Notes: generated from the letters alone by a model not told the origin. DNA of 49,191 nt from Caldimicrobium sp964493015 (GCA_964493015.1 CAZBLU010000009.1:1-49191); one strand, 5' to 3'; positions 1 to 8,093 are shown, counted from the first letter of the stretch. Made by a program: numbers and translations.

Positions 1-2
1 TT

Positions 3-104
3 GAAGATAGAGACTTTTTGAGACATCTATTCAAGTTATCTCTCAGGGTGAGCTCCTTAGAGGAGATTTTAAGAGCATTAGGGGAAATAAAGAAATACGA
101 TTAA
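3..104 (+). CDS. C-terminus of an unidentified protein (cut by window edge)
   Basis: An open frame enters from the left edge and runs 33 codons to a TAA at 102-104. The visible tail shows a strand-like stretch (HLFKLSLRV) followed by an amphipathic helix (SSLEEILRALGEIKKY). This is loosely like the end of an ACT-type domain, but too little is visible to name the protein. No terminator follows directly. The next 280 bases hold an inverted-repeat element and no convincing gene. Confidence 0.5.
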   Translation, partial: EDRDFLRHLFKLSLRVSSLEEILRALGEIKKYD

Positions 105-170
105 GACTTTTTAGCTGTCAAGGGTGTTATGATTGCTGATTTTCATTTTAGGATTGCATCGTAAGTCGAT

Positions 171-195
171 GGTAGCCCTAAGGCTTTAGCCTGTG
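171..195 (+). repeat. REP-like motif, copy 1
   Basis: GGTAGCC is followed by an AGGCT-tt-AGCCT mini-palindrome. A second, diverged copy starts exactly 40 bp downstream. The type resembles the short GTAGCC/AGGCTTCAGCCT interspersed repeats I recall from many bacterial genomes. Confidence 0.4.
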
Positions 196-210
196 CAATT
201 AAGACAATTT

Positions 211-235
211 GGTAGCCACAGGTCTTCAGCCTGGA
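211..235 (+). repeat. REP-like motif, copy 2
   Basis: This is the second copy of the GGTAGCC...CAGCCTG motif, in direct orientation to copy 1, with the internal palindrome imperfect (AGGTCTTCAGCCT). Confidence 0.35.
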
Positions 236-383
236 ACACTCGGATGAATTGCATTTTCCCTCTGACAGACTTTTCTTAAAATCATAGCATGAGTTTTTGA
301 ATTTATAACACCCTTTATTGTATCTTGACATTTAGTAAATCTTACTTAACATTTTAAAAAAGGGTTTTAAAAGAGGTGAAGTT

Positions 384-902
384 ATGGGCAAAATTAAAGT
401 AGTAGTCCATGGCATAGCAGTTGACCCTGTGTCCAACAGTCCTGTAATGTTACTTAAGGAAACCCAAGGTGACAGAATACTTCCCATCTGGATAGGTGTT
501 TTAGAGGCTACCTCTATAGCTTCTCGCCTTGAAAACATTCAATTCCCGAGACCCCTTACTCACGACCTTATGAAACACATCCTTGACTTCCTCGGTATTA
601 AAATTCCCAAAATTGAAATTGTAGATCTTAGAGATAACACCTATTATGCTGTCATTACCCTTGATATTCAGGGAGAACTTGTAGATATTGATGCCAGACC
701 GAGTGATGCGGTAGCCATGGCTTTAAGGATGGGCTCAGAAATCTTAGTCCATGAGGAAGTTCTCAAAAAGAGTCAGATCTTTACTGAATCTCCTGTGCGA
801 GAACCCCAAGAGGATATAGTTGGGGCTACGGAAGAGGAAAAGGAAAAACTCAAAGAAATTTTAGAGAACCTCGATCCTAAGCATTTTAAGTATAAGATGT
901 AG
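384..902 (+). CDS. Bifunctional nuclease (BFN/DUF151) domain protein
   Basis: This 172-residue protein matches the BFN/DUF151 family. The N-terminal half has the characteristic strand-rich pattern (VVVHGIAVDPVSNSPVMLL, then LPIWIG near residues 33-38), and a DARPSDAVAMALR signature lies near residues 103-115. The acidic C-terminal tail (EEEKEKLKEILENLDP) is also usual. Family members were described as DNase/RNase enzymes in plants and Mycobacterium, but the bacterial role is poorly known. The start is ATG with AGAGGTGAA about 6 nt upstream. The PHP gene starts 8 bp after its stop, so they are probably cotranscribed. Confidence 0.85.
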   Translation: MGKIKVVVHGIAVDPVSNSPVMLLKETQGDRILPIWIGVLEATSIASRLENIQFPRPLTHDLMKHILDFLGIKIPKIEIVDLRDNTYYAVITLDIQGELVDIDARPSDAVAMALRMGSEILVHEEVLKKSQIFTESPVREPQEDIVGATEEEKEKLKEILENLDPKHFKYKM

Positions 903-910
903 AGGTCTCC

Positions 911-1555
911 TTGTTTGACCTTCATTGCCACTCTGTCTTTAGTGATGGAGAGCTAATCCCTGCTGAAATATGGCGCAGGGTCCAGGTTTTTGGTTATGAA
1001 GCTATTGCCATAACAGATCATGCTGACCATTCTAATTATGAATGGATTATTTCTAATCTTCTCAAAATTAAAGAGGCCTTTAAGGGCCTAACTCCTGAGC
1101 TGATTGTGGGAATTGAACTTACCCATGTTCCTCCTCCACTAATTCCTGAGCTCATTAGAAGGTGTCGTGAAAAGGGGGCTGAATTGGTAGTAGTCCATGG
1201 GGAGACTTTGGTTGAGCCAGTTGCTGAAGGAACTAATAGAGCAGGTATTCTCGGAGGAGCGGATATACTTGCTCATCCTGGTCTCATAGGGGAAGAAGAG
1301 GTAAAACTGGCTGCTGAAAGGGGAGTATTTTTAGAGCTTTCTGGAAGAAAAGGGCATTCTCTGGCTAACGGGCATGTAGCCCGCTTAGCTAAAAAATTTG
1401 GCGCCCCACTGGTTATTAATTCTGATGCCCACAGTCCCTCTGACTTGATGAGCAAAGAGATGGCCCAAAAAGTGGCTCTTGGAGCTGGACTAACCCCTGA
1501 GGAAGTAGAAAATTTATGGAAATTTGCAAGGATGCGCCTTCTGAAAAGGAAGTAA
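911..1555 (+). CDS. PHP-domain metal-dependent phosphoesterase
   Basis: The 214-residue product carries PHP-domain metal ligands: HxH at residues 5-7 (DLHCHSVFSDG), TDH at 35-37, VHGE near 95-98, AHPG at 121-124 and NSDAH at 170-174. It is a short single-domain form, the type called histidinol-phosphate phosphatase-like. The true substrate cannot be read from sequence; nucleotide or sugar phosphates are possible. Translation begins at a TTG with AGAGG 5 nt upstream; ATG choices lie too far inside the conserved HxH motif. Its 3' end overlaps the next gene by 40 bp, suggesting translational coupling. Confidence 0.82.
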   Translation: MFDLHCHSVFSDGELIPAEIWRRVQVFGYEAIAITDHADHSNYEWIISNLLKIKEAFKGLTPELIVGIELTHVPPPLIPELIRRCREKGAELVVVHGETLVEPVAEGTNRAGILGGADILAHPGLIGEEEVKLAAERGVFLELSGRKGHSLANGHVARLAKKFGAPLVINSDAHSPSDLMSKEMAQKVALGAGLTPEEVENLWKFARMRLLKRK

Positions 1556-1977
1556 TTGAAAGGCTATACTCACTTTTTTTAGGGAAAGGTTATCCTTTAG
1601 AGGCACTTCATAAAGAAGTTAGAATAGCCTTTTCCCTTGCAGACCTGTCCTTTGAGATTTTTTTGCCCTTAGTAGTCAAAAAAGAAAAGCCCCTACTAAT
1701 CACCTATTATGAACCATCTCTTAGAGGGCTAAGCTGTGCTGAGAGACCGCTTATCTCCATAGCAAGGCTCTTTTTTGACCCTCCACCCTACTTTGCAATC
1801 CTAACCAACTTACAAAACTACATCAATATTGAGGTCCCCTCTCAAAAAATTACCAAAGGAGGTAAGGAGATTATCCCAACCTTTGAGGTGTTCAATAATT
1901 ACACCCCAACCACGGCCAAACCTTTTAAAAGAGACCTGGAAGAGAAAATCTTAGCTCTTTATCTTAGCGGTGGCTGA
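1516..1977 (+). CDS. HsdR_N-like (PD-(D/E)XK fold) small protein
   Basis: This 153-residue protein resembles the stand-alone family related to the N-terminus of type I restriction HsdR subunits: a helix-rich start (EVIERLYSLFLGKGYP), then strands around residues 43-66 (ADLSFEIFLPLVVKKEKPLLITYYEP) and a conserved later stretch on intervening helices. In active relatives the second strand ends in an E-x-K triad. Here the equivalent stretch reads LLITYYEP and has no ExK, so catalysis is doubtful. No hsdM or hsdS is near. It overlaps the PHP gene by 40 bp. A start further inside the frame is possible. Confidence 0.5.
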   Translation: MEICKDAPSEKEVIERLYSLFLGKGYPLEALHKEVRIAFSLADLSFEIFLPLVVKKEKPLLITYYEPSLRGLSCAERPLISIARLFFDPPPYFAILTNLQNYINIEVPSQKITKGGKEIIPTFEVFNNYTPTTAKPFKRDLEEKILALYLSGG

Positions 1978-1990
1978 AAGAGAAAATAAA

Positions 1991-2007
1991 GGTAGAAGCC
2001 TTCTACC
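1991..2007. terminator. Short hairpin between convergent genes
   Basis: GGTAGAAG-c-CTTCTACC forms a compact stem between the plus-strand HsdR_N-like gene and the minus-strand rlmB, overlapping the last base of the latter. There is no strong U-tract on either side, so efficiency is uncertain. Confidence 0.4.
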
Positions 2008-2756
2008 TAAGAGGTGAAATATCTCTGTCTAACCACCTCATAAAGGAAAATACCCACGGCCTGAGCTACATTTAAGCTCTCAATTTTACCTCGCATAGGG
2101 ATCTTCAAAGTGAAATCACATCTCTCTAAAACAGTAGATCTGATACCTCTTTCTTCATTGCCTGCAACCAAAAGCAGCGGGACTTTTGCATCAAATTCAT
2201 AAATAGTTTTTTCTGCCCGATGAGAAAGCCCCACAATCCAAACATCTCTTTGACTAAAATACCAAAGGGCCTCTTTCAAGTTGGTAACTTTGGCAATAGG
2301 AATATTAAAGGCAGAACCCGAAGAGACTTTGATTACTGTTCCTGTAATTTCACAGGCACGATGTTTGGGGATAATGAGACCATGAGCCCCTGCAGCATCA
2401 GCCACTCTTAATATGGCTCCTACATTTTGAGGATCCTCCACTTCATCCAAGGCAATGAGGAGTGCTGGTTCCCCTTTTAAGGAATAATTCTTCTCAATTT
2501 CTTCTAAAGAGGCGTAGGGAAACTCTTGTAAATAGGCAACAACTCCTTGAGTATGGGCTTGAGGAGGAACCTTTGGCGGGGAAAAAGGCTCCCTCACATA
2601 AACCTTGACCGAGATACCTTCCTTTTTGGCCCTCTCCAAAATTTGAAAGAGCCTTCCTTTAAGTTCACTTTTTTGTATAACTATCTCTTCAATGAGATCA
2701 GGATGTGTCTTTAAGGCTTCCAGAACAGCATTGATACCCCAGATTACTTTAGACAT
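2007..2756 (-). CDS. rlmB: 23S rRNA 2'-O-ribose methyltransferase, RlmB/TrmH family
   Basis: The 249-residue SpoU/TrmH-family SPOUT methyltransferase has an N-terminal RNA-binding substrate domain (residues about 1-80) and a C-terminal knotted domain. Visible motifs are LDEVEDPQNVGAILR near 104-118, VAGNEERGIR near 198-207 and IPMRGKIESLNVAQA near 219-233, the classic three SPOUT motifs binding S-adenosylmethionine. It probably methylates a guanosine of 23S rRNA (G2251 in E. coli). It lies 3 bp downstream of gmk in the same operon. Confidence 0.9.
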   Translation of the reverse strand: MSKVIWGINAVLEALKTHPDLIEEIVIQKSELKGRLFQILERAKKEGISVKVYVREPFSPPKVPPQAHTQGVVAYLQEFPYASLEEIEKNYSLKGEPALLIALDEVEDPQNVGAILRVADAAGAHGLIIPKHRACEITGTVIKVSSGSAFNIPIAKVTNLKEALWYFSQRDVWIVGLSHRAEKTIYEFDAKVPLLLVAGNEERGIRSTVLERCDFTLKIPMRGKIESLNVAQAVGIFLYEVVRQRYFTS

Positions 2757-2759
2757 AAG

Positions 2760-3341
2760 TTAAGGTGAGAGGAATTTTCTCCAGGGACGGCACTGCTCTG
2801 CCTCTACGATGGATAAAAATTGAGTTATAGCCCTCTCAAGGTCGTCGTTAATAATTAGATAATCAAAAAAGGAAGCAAGAGATATCTCCCAGGAGGCTCT
2901 ATTTAGGCGCTCTCTAATTTTTTCCTCTACCTCTGTGCCCCTCTTTCTCAATCTCTCTTCGAGGACCTCAAGATTAGGAGGAGCTATAAAGATAGATACA
3001 GCCTTTGGGCCGAATCTTTTCTTCAGATTGGCAGCCCCTATTACTTCCACATCCAAAACCAGATGTTTCCCCTGAGAAAAGGCCTTTTCAATTTCACTTT
3101 TGGCTGTGCCATAAAAATGTGAATGGACCTCAATCCATTCCAGGAATTCACCCCTTTTTAACATCTCCTGAAAGGCTTCTTTGGTGATAAAATAGTAATC
3201 TTTTCCATCAACTTCCCCAGGTCTTGGCAGGCGAGTGGTATAAGAAACAGAAAAATAAAACTCTTCAAGGGATAACTTCCTTAAAATAGTACTTTTGCCT
3301 GCTCCAGAAGGACCAGAAACAATCAAAATCAATCTACTCAA
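2760..3341 (-). CDS. gmk: Guanylate kinase
   Basis: This enzyme converts GMP and ATP to GDP and ADP. The 193-residue product has the P-loop GPSGAGKST near residues 10-18, the GMP-binding region SYTTRLPRPGEVDGKDYYF near 34-52, and the lid region with an arginine-rich RLRKRGTEVEEKIRERL stretch. The length fits the family. It sits in the common order remA-gmk, with only 3 bp from the remA stop. Confidence 0.95.
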   Translation of the reverse strand: MSRLILIVSGPSGAGKSTILRKLSLEEFYFSVSYTTRLPRPGEVDGKDYYFITKEAFQEMLKRGEFLEWIEVHSHFYGTAKSEIEKAFSQGKHLVLDVEVIGAANLKKRFGPKAVSIFIAPPNLEVLEERLRKRGTEVEEKIRERLNRASWEISLASFFDYLIINDDLERAITQFLSIVEAEQCRPWRKFLSP

Positions 3342-3344
3342 GGC

Positions 3345-3620
3345 CTATTCCTCCTCTTCCTTCAATTTGAGAGTTTCTGAAGTAAATCTCTGCGCTACTG
3401 TTTCAGCTTGAATAGCTGAGAGAATAACATGATTACTGTCAGTAATGATAATAGATCGCGTCTTTCGGCCCTGGGTAGCATCAATAAGCCGCTTAGTGTC
3501 TTTAGCCTCTTCCTTAAGTCTTTTCATTGGGGCTGAATTAGGATTGACAATAGCAATCACTCTGTCAGCTACCACAAAGTTCCCAAATCCTATATTTAAG
3601 AGCTTGCCACCAGCACTCAT
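3345..3620 (-). CDS. remA: RemA-like DUF370 regulator
   Basis: The 91-residue protein is the RemA/DUF370 family: LLNIGFGNFVVADRVIAI and NPNSAPMKR near residues 28-36, then DATQGRKTRSIIITDSNHVILSAI. In Bacillus RemA is a DNA-binding activator of matrix genes; in other phyla its targets are unknown, but the gene is widely kept upstream of gmk, as here. The ATG has GGGGGAGAGGATA just upstream. A short acidic tail (LKEEEE) ends the protein. It begins the remA-gmk-rlmB group after a 103-bp A+T-rich gap. Confidence 0.88.
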   Translation of the reverse strand: MSAGGKLLNIGFGNFVVADRVIAIVNPNSAPMKRLKEEAKDTKRLIDATQGRKTRSIIITDSNHVILSAIQAETVAQRFTSETLKLKEEEE

Positions 3621-3723
3621 TATCCTCTCCCCCTTTTTTCAATTTTATAGCCTAATTCTAAAGTCACTTATTAAGTTTATTAGCCTATTAAATTAAATTT
3701 ACCTGAAATAATATTAACACAAA

Positions 3724-4461
3724 CTAATCATTTGTCAATTTTTTAGGATTTTTTTCTTTTTTTAAGCATTTTCTATAAAAACGGCATCCCCATTTTTTTA
3801 ATAAAATTAATGGCCCAAGAGTGACATACAGAGTGGTAAGTAAAAAGAGTATTAAAGGAGGGTTTGTGGCTGTAATACTGAGAACAAGAATAAATAATAC
3901 TAAAAAATAAAAACTTTGGATTTTTTTTATCTTTATCTCCTTAAAGGCGGGATACTTGATGGGGGATATAAAAAAATATGAAAGCAAGTAAACCATTACT
4001 ATAGTTAACCAGCTTTTATAAAGAGGATCAATTCCCAAGTGGATTAGGAGCAAGATCGTACTTGCAATGATTGCTCCTCCTGCAGGAGAGGGCAAACCTT
4101 CAAAATGAATTCCTGAAGAGGGTTTAACGTTAAAACGGGCAAGCCTTAGGGCTACACAGGCCGTATAAATAAAAGAGGCAACCCATCCCATCTTGGTAAA
4201 GGCCTTTAAGGAGTAGTTGTAGATGAGAAGTGCTGGAGCCACACCAAAAGAAACCATATCTGCAAGGGAATCAAACTCTTTACCGAATTTACTGCTTTGT
4301 CCTGTAAGCCTGGCAAGTCTGCCATCAAAGATATCAAAAACAATAGCCATAAGAATAGCCAAGGCCCCATGAAAATACTTTCCTTCAAAGGTAGCTATAA
4401 TGGAATAGAAACCTGAAAATAAGTTTAGGGTAGTAAATAGATGAGGTAAAAGGCTGGTCAT
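3724..4461 (-). CDS. pssA: CDP-diacylglycerol-serine O-phosphatidyltransferase
   Basis: This integral membrane enzyme makes phosphatidylserine from CDP-diacylglycerol and L-serine. The CDP-alcohol phosphotransferase motif (DG-x2-AR-x8-G-x3-D-x3-D) is visible as FDGRLARLTG...FGKEFDSLAD near residues 44-70. About seven hydrophobic segments follow, and the C-terminus is Lys-rich. It overlaps the psd stop by 4 bp, so the two phosphatidylethanolamine steps are translationally coupled. The 245-residue length matches the bacterial type II enzymes. Confidence 0.92.
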   Translation of the reverse strand: MTSLLPHLFTTLNLFSGFYSIIATFEGKYFHGALAILMAIVFDIFDGRLARLTGQSSKFGKEFDSLADMVSFGVAPALLIYNYSLKAFTKMGWVASFIYTACVALRLARFNVKPSSGIHFEGLPSPAGGAIIASTILLLIHLGIDPLYKSWLTIVMVYLLSYFFISPIKYPAFKEIKIKKIQSFYFLVLFILVLSITATNPPLILFLLTTLYVTLGPLILLKKWGCRFYRKCLKKEKNPKKLTND

Positions 4462-5105
4462 GGAGTGATCTGCTTTAAGGGGAGCTTAGCCAGCACGGTC
4501 TCCCCAGCAAAGACCTTCTGGCCAACCTTGACCAGAAGTTCAGCTCCCTCAGCGGGAAAAAAAAGTTCCACACGGGAACTAAATTTAATAATCCCTATAG
4601 GGTCTCCTGAAACAAGGTCATCTCCTGGCAAAACAAAGCTTTTTATCCTTCTGGCTACAAGTCCAGCTATCTGAATAACCCAAAAGGGGATCCCGTCTTC
4701 TCGTTCTATGAGGTAGATCATCTTTTCATTCTTATCAAGGGCCTTCTCATGAAAAACAGGCCTTTTTTCTCCAGAGAAATAAACCCTCTTGATAAGCTTT
4801 CCTGTAACAGGAGATCTATTAACATGCACATCCCATAACCTCATAAAAATACCAATTCTAAAAAGGGGACCATCGTACCAGTCTGGTCTATTTTCCATCT
4901 TACAACAAACTATTTTTCCATCTGCAGGGGAGATGATCAAGTCTGGCTCTAAAAGAGGTTCTCTACGAGGATTCCGAAAAAAGAAGGCATTGGCCAAAGA
5001 TAGGCCCAGTAACCCAAGGCTTAGCTTTTTTTTCTTAAAAACAAAAGCAACTCCTGAAAGTAGAAGAGGTGTGAGAATATAAGGTTTTCCCTCTGGATGA
5101 ATCAT
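4458..5105 (-). CDS. psd: Phosphatidylserine decarboxylase, short form
   Basis: This enzyme decarboxylates phosphatidylserine to phosphatidylethanolamine. The 215-residue short form has hydrophobic N-terminal segments (residues 11-43), ISPADGKI near 58-65, DVHVNRSPVTG near 92-102 and the C-terminal processing region IGIIKFSSRVELFFP at 170-184. The enzyme normally cleaves itself between Gly and Ser of a GS pair to form the pyruvoyl group. Here the Gly position is Ser176 (Ser176-Ser177), a change worth checking. It sits in the operon racO-psd-pssA. Confidence 0.88.
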   Translation of the reverse strand: MIHPEGKPYILTPLLLSGVAFVFKKKKLSLGLLGLSLANAFFFRNPRREPLLEPDLIISPADGKIVCCKMENRPDWYDGPLFRIGIFMRLWDVHVNRSPVTGKLIKRVYFSGEKRPVFHEKALDKNEKMIYLIEREDGIPFWVIQIAGLVARRIKSFVLPGDDLVSGDPIGIIKFSSRVELFFPAEGAELLVKVGQKVFAGETVLAKLPLKQITP

Positions 5106-5108
5106 GGA

Positions 5109-6968
5109 CTACACACTCCGAAGGGAGGGAAAAAGATCTTCCTGAGTATGAGGTAAAAAGAGGGCAGCCATGTAATAGTCCATATATTGAGGATGATTAG
5201 AAAGTTCAAGATGGGTCATCATCTGCGTGATTCTTTTAAGTTCAGTCATTTTGTCTTTATAAAGTAGCACTTTTTTAGCTCCTTGTAAACTGGTATTGCC
5301 GAGAAAGAAAAACTTATCCCTGGGTAGATCAGGCAAAAGGCCAATAGTAATAGCATCCTCAAGATCAATAAAACTACCAAAGGTCCCAGCAAGAAAGACC
5401 CTCTCTAAATCAGAGAGGCTTAACCCCACTGACTCAAGAAGGATCTGATACCCTGCAAACATAGCTCCTTTGGCTCTAATAAGATTCTCTATATCGTTCT
5501 CCGTAAAGACAATATCTTGTCCAGTAGCGGACTCCTCTCCAAAGACTAAAACATACTCATAGCCCTCTTCACCTTTTCTTATTCTTGGACTTGCCAGATC
5601 TCGCCGATATTTACCTGCCCTATCAATGAGGCCTGTGCGAAAGAGACTGGCAAGTAAAGAGATTATTCCAGAGCCACAGATCCCTTTAGCTTTTTTCTTG
5701 CCAATAGTGATAATCATAGGCTCTAAGGTCTTAGGATCAATACTTACGGACTCAATAGCCCCACTGGTTGCCCTCATACCACATTTTATACCTCCTCCTT
5801 CAAAGGCAGGTCCAGCAGAGCAAGCTGCACACATGAGAAAATCCTGATTTCCCACCACTATTTCTCCATTAGTGCCCAAATCAATAAATAGGGTTAGGGC
5901 CTGTTCCTGAGACATAAGCGAGGCAAGAACACCAGCTGTAATATCCCCCCCTACATAGCTTGCTACGGAGGGTGAGAATATAAAGGGAGTAGTCTCCTTT
6001 AGGGGGATACCAAGGTCTTTGGCAAGATATATAGGGTAAAACTTAGCAACTGGCACATAAGGATATTCCCTCAAATACTTGGGCTCAAGTTCCAAAAAAA
6101 GGTGGGTCATAACAGTATTTCCAGCAATGGAAACAAGATTAATTGAGTCAACTCCCTTATTAGCTTCTTTTAAGAGCTCCTCAAGAAGGATAAAGAAACG
6201 CTCTCTTACCCTTTCTGAAAGCAATTTAAGCCCATCCTTTTTTTTAGCAAACTCAATCCTACTTATTACATCCTCTCCATAGCTAATCTGAGGATTATAG
6301 TCAGAAGTCCTGGCTAAGACCTCTCCTGTATTTAGATCTACAAGTTCCAATTGAAGGGTAGTTGTCCCAAGGTCCATAGCCACAGCCAGATTTTCAGAGG
6401 TCCTATCTCCTGGCTCTACATCTATTAGGAGATCCTGGGAAAGGGATGGATGTCTGAAAAGAGTAACCGTTACTCGGAATTCAGATTTTCTCAAGGCAAA
6501 AGGAAGTTTGGCTAATACCTGTGGAAGCACCACGGGCTTCTCAATGCCACTGCCCTGTAAGGCTGATAATAATCTCTCTAAATCAGGGGTGTTCTCCTCA
6601 ATAGTTGGTGGAGATAATTCCAGATAAAGTTTCTTAATTAGGGGATCGAGAGTTAATTCCTCTTTTCTTTCTAAGGCCTGGGCCCTCGTCTTCCTTAAAA
6701 GGGCTTTACGATCATAGTGACTTTCTACAGGGATTCTCACCACAAGATCAGTAAGGGGCCTGAGGGTACAAGCTTTGTAATAGATATCCTCAATCCTTTC
6801 ACCCTCAACCTCTCCACTTTCCACAAGGACCTTACATTTATTACAAGCCCCAATACCACCACAACTTGCATTTATATGGATGCCAAGACGCATGGCCACA
6901 TCTATAACTGTTTCTTCTGGGAAAACCTCTGCTGTAACCTCATAGGGCAGAAAAGTCACCTTAAGCAT
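5109..6968 (-). CDS. Corrinoid-protein reductive activator (RACo, DUF4445/ASKHA)
   Basis: This 619-residue protein has an N-terminal [2Fe-2S] ferredoxin domain with Cys36, Cys42, Cys45 and Cys67 (C-x5-C-x2-C...C). A linker and a large ASKHA-type ATPase domain follow (AMDLGTTTLQLELVD near residue 196, then GGDITAGVLASL and DLGTNGEIVVG further on). RACo proteins use ATP to drive low-potential reduction of inactive cob(II)amide in corrinoid proteins such as the Wood-Ljungdahl CoFeSP or methyltransferase partners. None of those partners is nearby; instead it heads an operon with psd and pssA. The ATG has a GGGGGGAA site upstream. Confidence 0.85.
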   Translation of the reverse strand: MLKVTFLPYEVTAEVFPEETVIDVAMRLGIHINASCGGIGACNKCKVLVESGEVEGERIEDIYYKACTLRPLTDLVVRIPVESHYDRKALLRKTRAQALERKEELTLDPLIKKLYLELSPPTIEENTPDLERLLSALQGSGIEKPVVLPQVLAKLPFALRKSEFRVTVTLFRHPSLSQDLLIDVEPGDRTSENLAVAMDLGTTTLQLELVDLNTGEVLARTSDYNPQISYGEDVISRIEFAKKKDGLKLLSERVRERFFILLEELLKEANKGVDSINLVSIAGNTVMTHLFLELEPKYLREYPYVPVAKFYPIYLAKDLGIPLKETTPFIFSPSVASYVGGDITAGVLASLMSQEQALTLFIDLGTNGEIVVGNQDFLMCAACSAGPAFEGGGIKCGMRATSGAIESVSIDPKTLEPMIITIGKKKAKGICGSGIISLLASLFRTGLIDRAGKYRRDLASPRIRKGEEGYEYVLVFGEESATGQDIVFTENDIENLIRAKGAMFAGYQILLESVGLSLSDLERVFLAGTFGSFIDLEDAITIGLLPDLPRDKFFFLGNTSLQGAKKVLLYKDKMTELKRITQMMTHLELSNHPQYMDYYMAALFLPHTQEDLFPSLRSV

Positions 6969-7148
6969 GAGTTCCCCCCTTAATGCCGCACAAAAACTGA
7001 CTTAAATTTAAAACGGACATAATCTTTTAACAACCTTTCTCACTAAATTTCACAAGGTTTTCAAACACCAGTTAGGTGAGCCTATCCTTTGCGACCTTGA
7101 CAAAATATGATTTTGTTCTGTTCAATTTCTGTTCATTTAGGAGTAAAA

Positions 7149-7154
7149 TATAGT
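7149..7154 (+). promoter_or_regulatory. Possible -10 box of the glycosyltransferase gene
   Basis: TATAGT lies 6 nt before the ATG at 7161. No Shine-Dalgarno sequence stands at a normal distance, so the mRNA may be leaderless. The -35 is not convincing. Confidence 0.25.
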
Positions 7155-7160
7155 AAAAAT

Positions 7161-8009
7161 ATGGAGCCCTTGGTATCAGTAATTATCCCAACCTATAACA
7201 GAGATTACATTGTAGAAGTAGCCATAAAGAGTGTGCTTGAGCAGAGTTACTTAAACTTAGAGTTAATCTTAGTTGATGACGGCTCTAAAGACAAGACCCC
7301 CCACTTAGTTACCAAATACCCCCTAAAATATGTGAGACTTCCGAAAAATTTTGGGCCCTCTTTTGCCAGAAATAGAGGCATAATTCATGCTAAAGGAGAG
7401 CTAATAGCCTTTTTAGATAGTGACGACTACTTTTTGCCCTCTAAGATTGAGAAACAGGTAAAGTTTTTGCAAGAAAATCCTCAATATGATCTCGTGCAGA
7501 CAGAGGAAATTTGGTATAAGGGAGAAAGAAGGGTTTTCCCCAAAAAAATTCATGCCAAGGCAGAGGGTTACTTTTTTGAGAGAGCAGTTAAATTATGTGT
7601 GGTCTCTATATCCACAGTTCTGTTAAAAAGGAGTGTCTTTGAGAGAGTGGGACTTTTTGATGAGAATTTCCCCCTATGTGAGGACTATGAGTTTTGGCTT
7701 AGAGTTGCCCTTTACTATCCCATGGGTCTGATTAAAGAACCCTTGGTAATCAAAGACGGGGGCCGCCCTGATCAACTTTCTCAAAGAAAGGGGCTTGACT
7801 TCTATAGGGTTAAAGCCCTTTTAAAAATACTCAAAGAATATAATTCAAAACTTGAGCCAGAAAAAAGGCTTCTGATATTAGGAGAGGCCAAGAAAAAAAC
7901 AGAGATCTTCCTCAAAGGGGCAATGAAATATGGAAATATAAGAGATATATATAAAATCAAGAAACTATGGCAATCCTATGATATACAAATGTTAATGAAT
8001 TTACGTTAA
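7161..8009 (+). CDS. Family 2 glycosyltransferase
   Basis: This is a GT-A fold inverting glycosyltransferase. The start PLVSVIIPTYNR is the classic family 2 opening, LVDDGSKDKT follows at residues 38-46, the metal-binding DxD is Asp86-Ser-Asp88 (FLDSDDYF), and an ED pair (LCEDYEFWLR) lies near 170-180. The sugar donor and acceptor cannot be predicted; cell-surface polysaccharide or glycan work is usual. I start at ATG 7161 because the domain begins there; an upstream ATG at 7107 adds 18 residues with no ribosome-binding site. It stands alone between racO (divergent) and recG. Confidence 0.85.
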   Translation: MEPLVSVIIPTYNRDYIVEVAIKSVLEQSYLNLELILVDDGSKDKTPHLVTKYPLKYVRLPKNFGPSFARNRGIIHAKGELIAFLDSDDYFLPSKIEKQVKFLQENPQYDLVQTEEIWYKGERRVFPKKIHAKAEGYFFERAVKLCVVSISTVLLKRSVFERVGLFDENFPLCEDYEFWLRVALYYPMGLIKEPLVIKDGGRPDQLSQRKGLDFYRVKALLKILKEYNSKLEPEKRLLILGEAKKKTEIFLKGAMKYGNIRDIYKIKKLWQSYDIQMLMNLR

Positions 8010-8093
8010 TATATACCCAAGTTGAAGCAGCTTTAAATAGATAGTGTAATCTGATTCTTCTGTGTTTTTAATACTCAGCAAGCTCGAACGATC

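Larger units (their letters stand above)
120..315. mobile_element. Short element with 11-bp terminal inverted repeats (MITE-like)
   Basis: AAGGGTGTTAT at 120-130 is exactly complemented by ATAACACCCTT at 305-315, enclosing 196 bp with no convincing gene. Inside are a small hairpin (CATCG-taagt-CGATG, 157-171) and two copies of a GGTAGCC...AGCCTG motif. An open frame of 62 codons runs on the minus strand across it (331-143, with several Cys) but has no clear ribosome-binding site and reads through both repeat copies, so I do not call it a gene. I see no target-site duplication. The element could be a non-autonomous transposon remnant or a structured repeat. Confidence 0.4.

Noticed and set aside
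143..331. Minus-strand 62-codon frame with several Cys
   Set aside because: It has no ribosome-binding site, crosses both REP-like copies and one terminal repeat, and matches no family I know.
7097..7125. TTGACA at 7097 as the promoter of the glycosyltransferase
   Set aside because: The -10 at 17 nt is poor. The better -10 at 7149 lacks a good -35, so only that box is listed, at low confidence.
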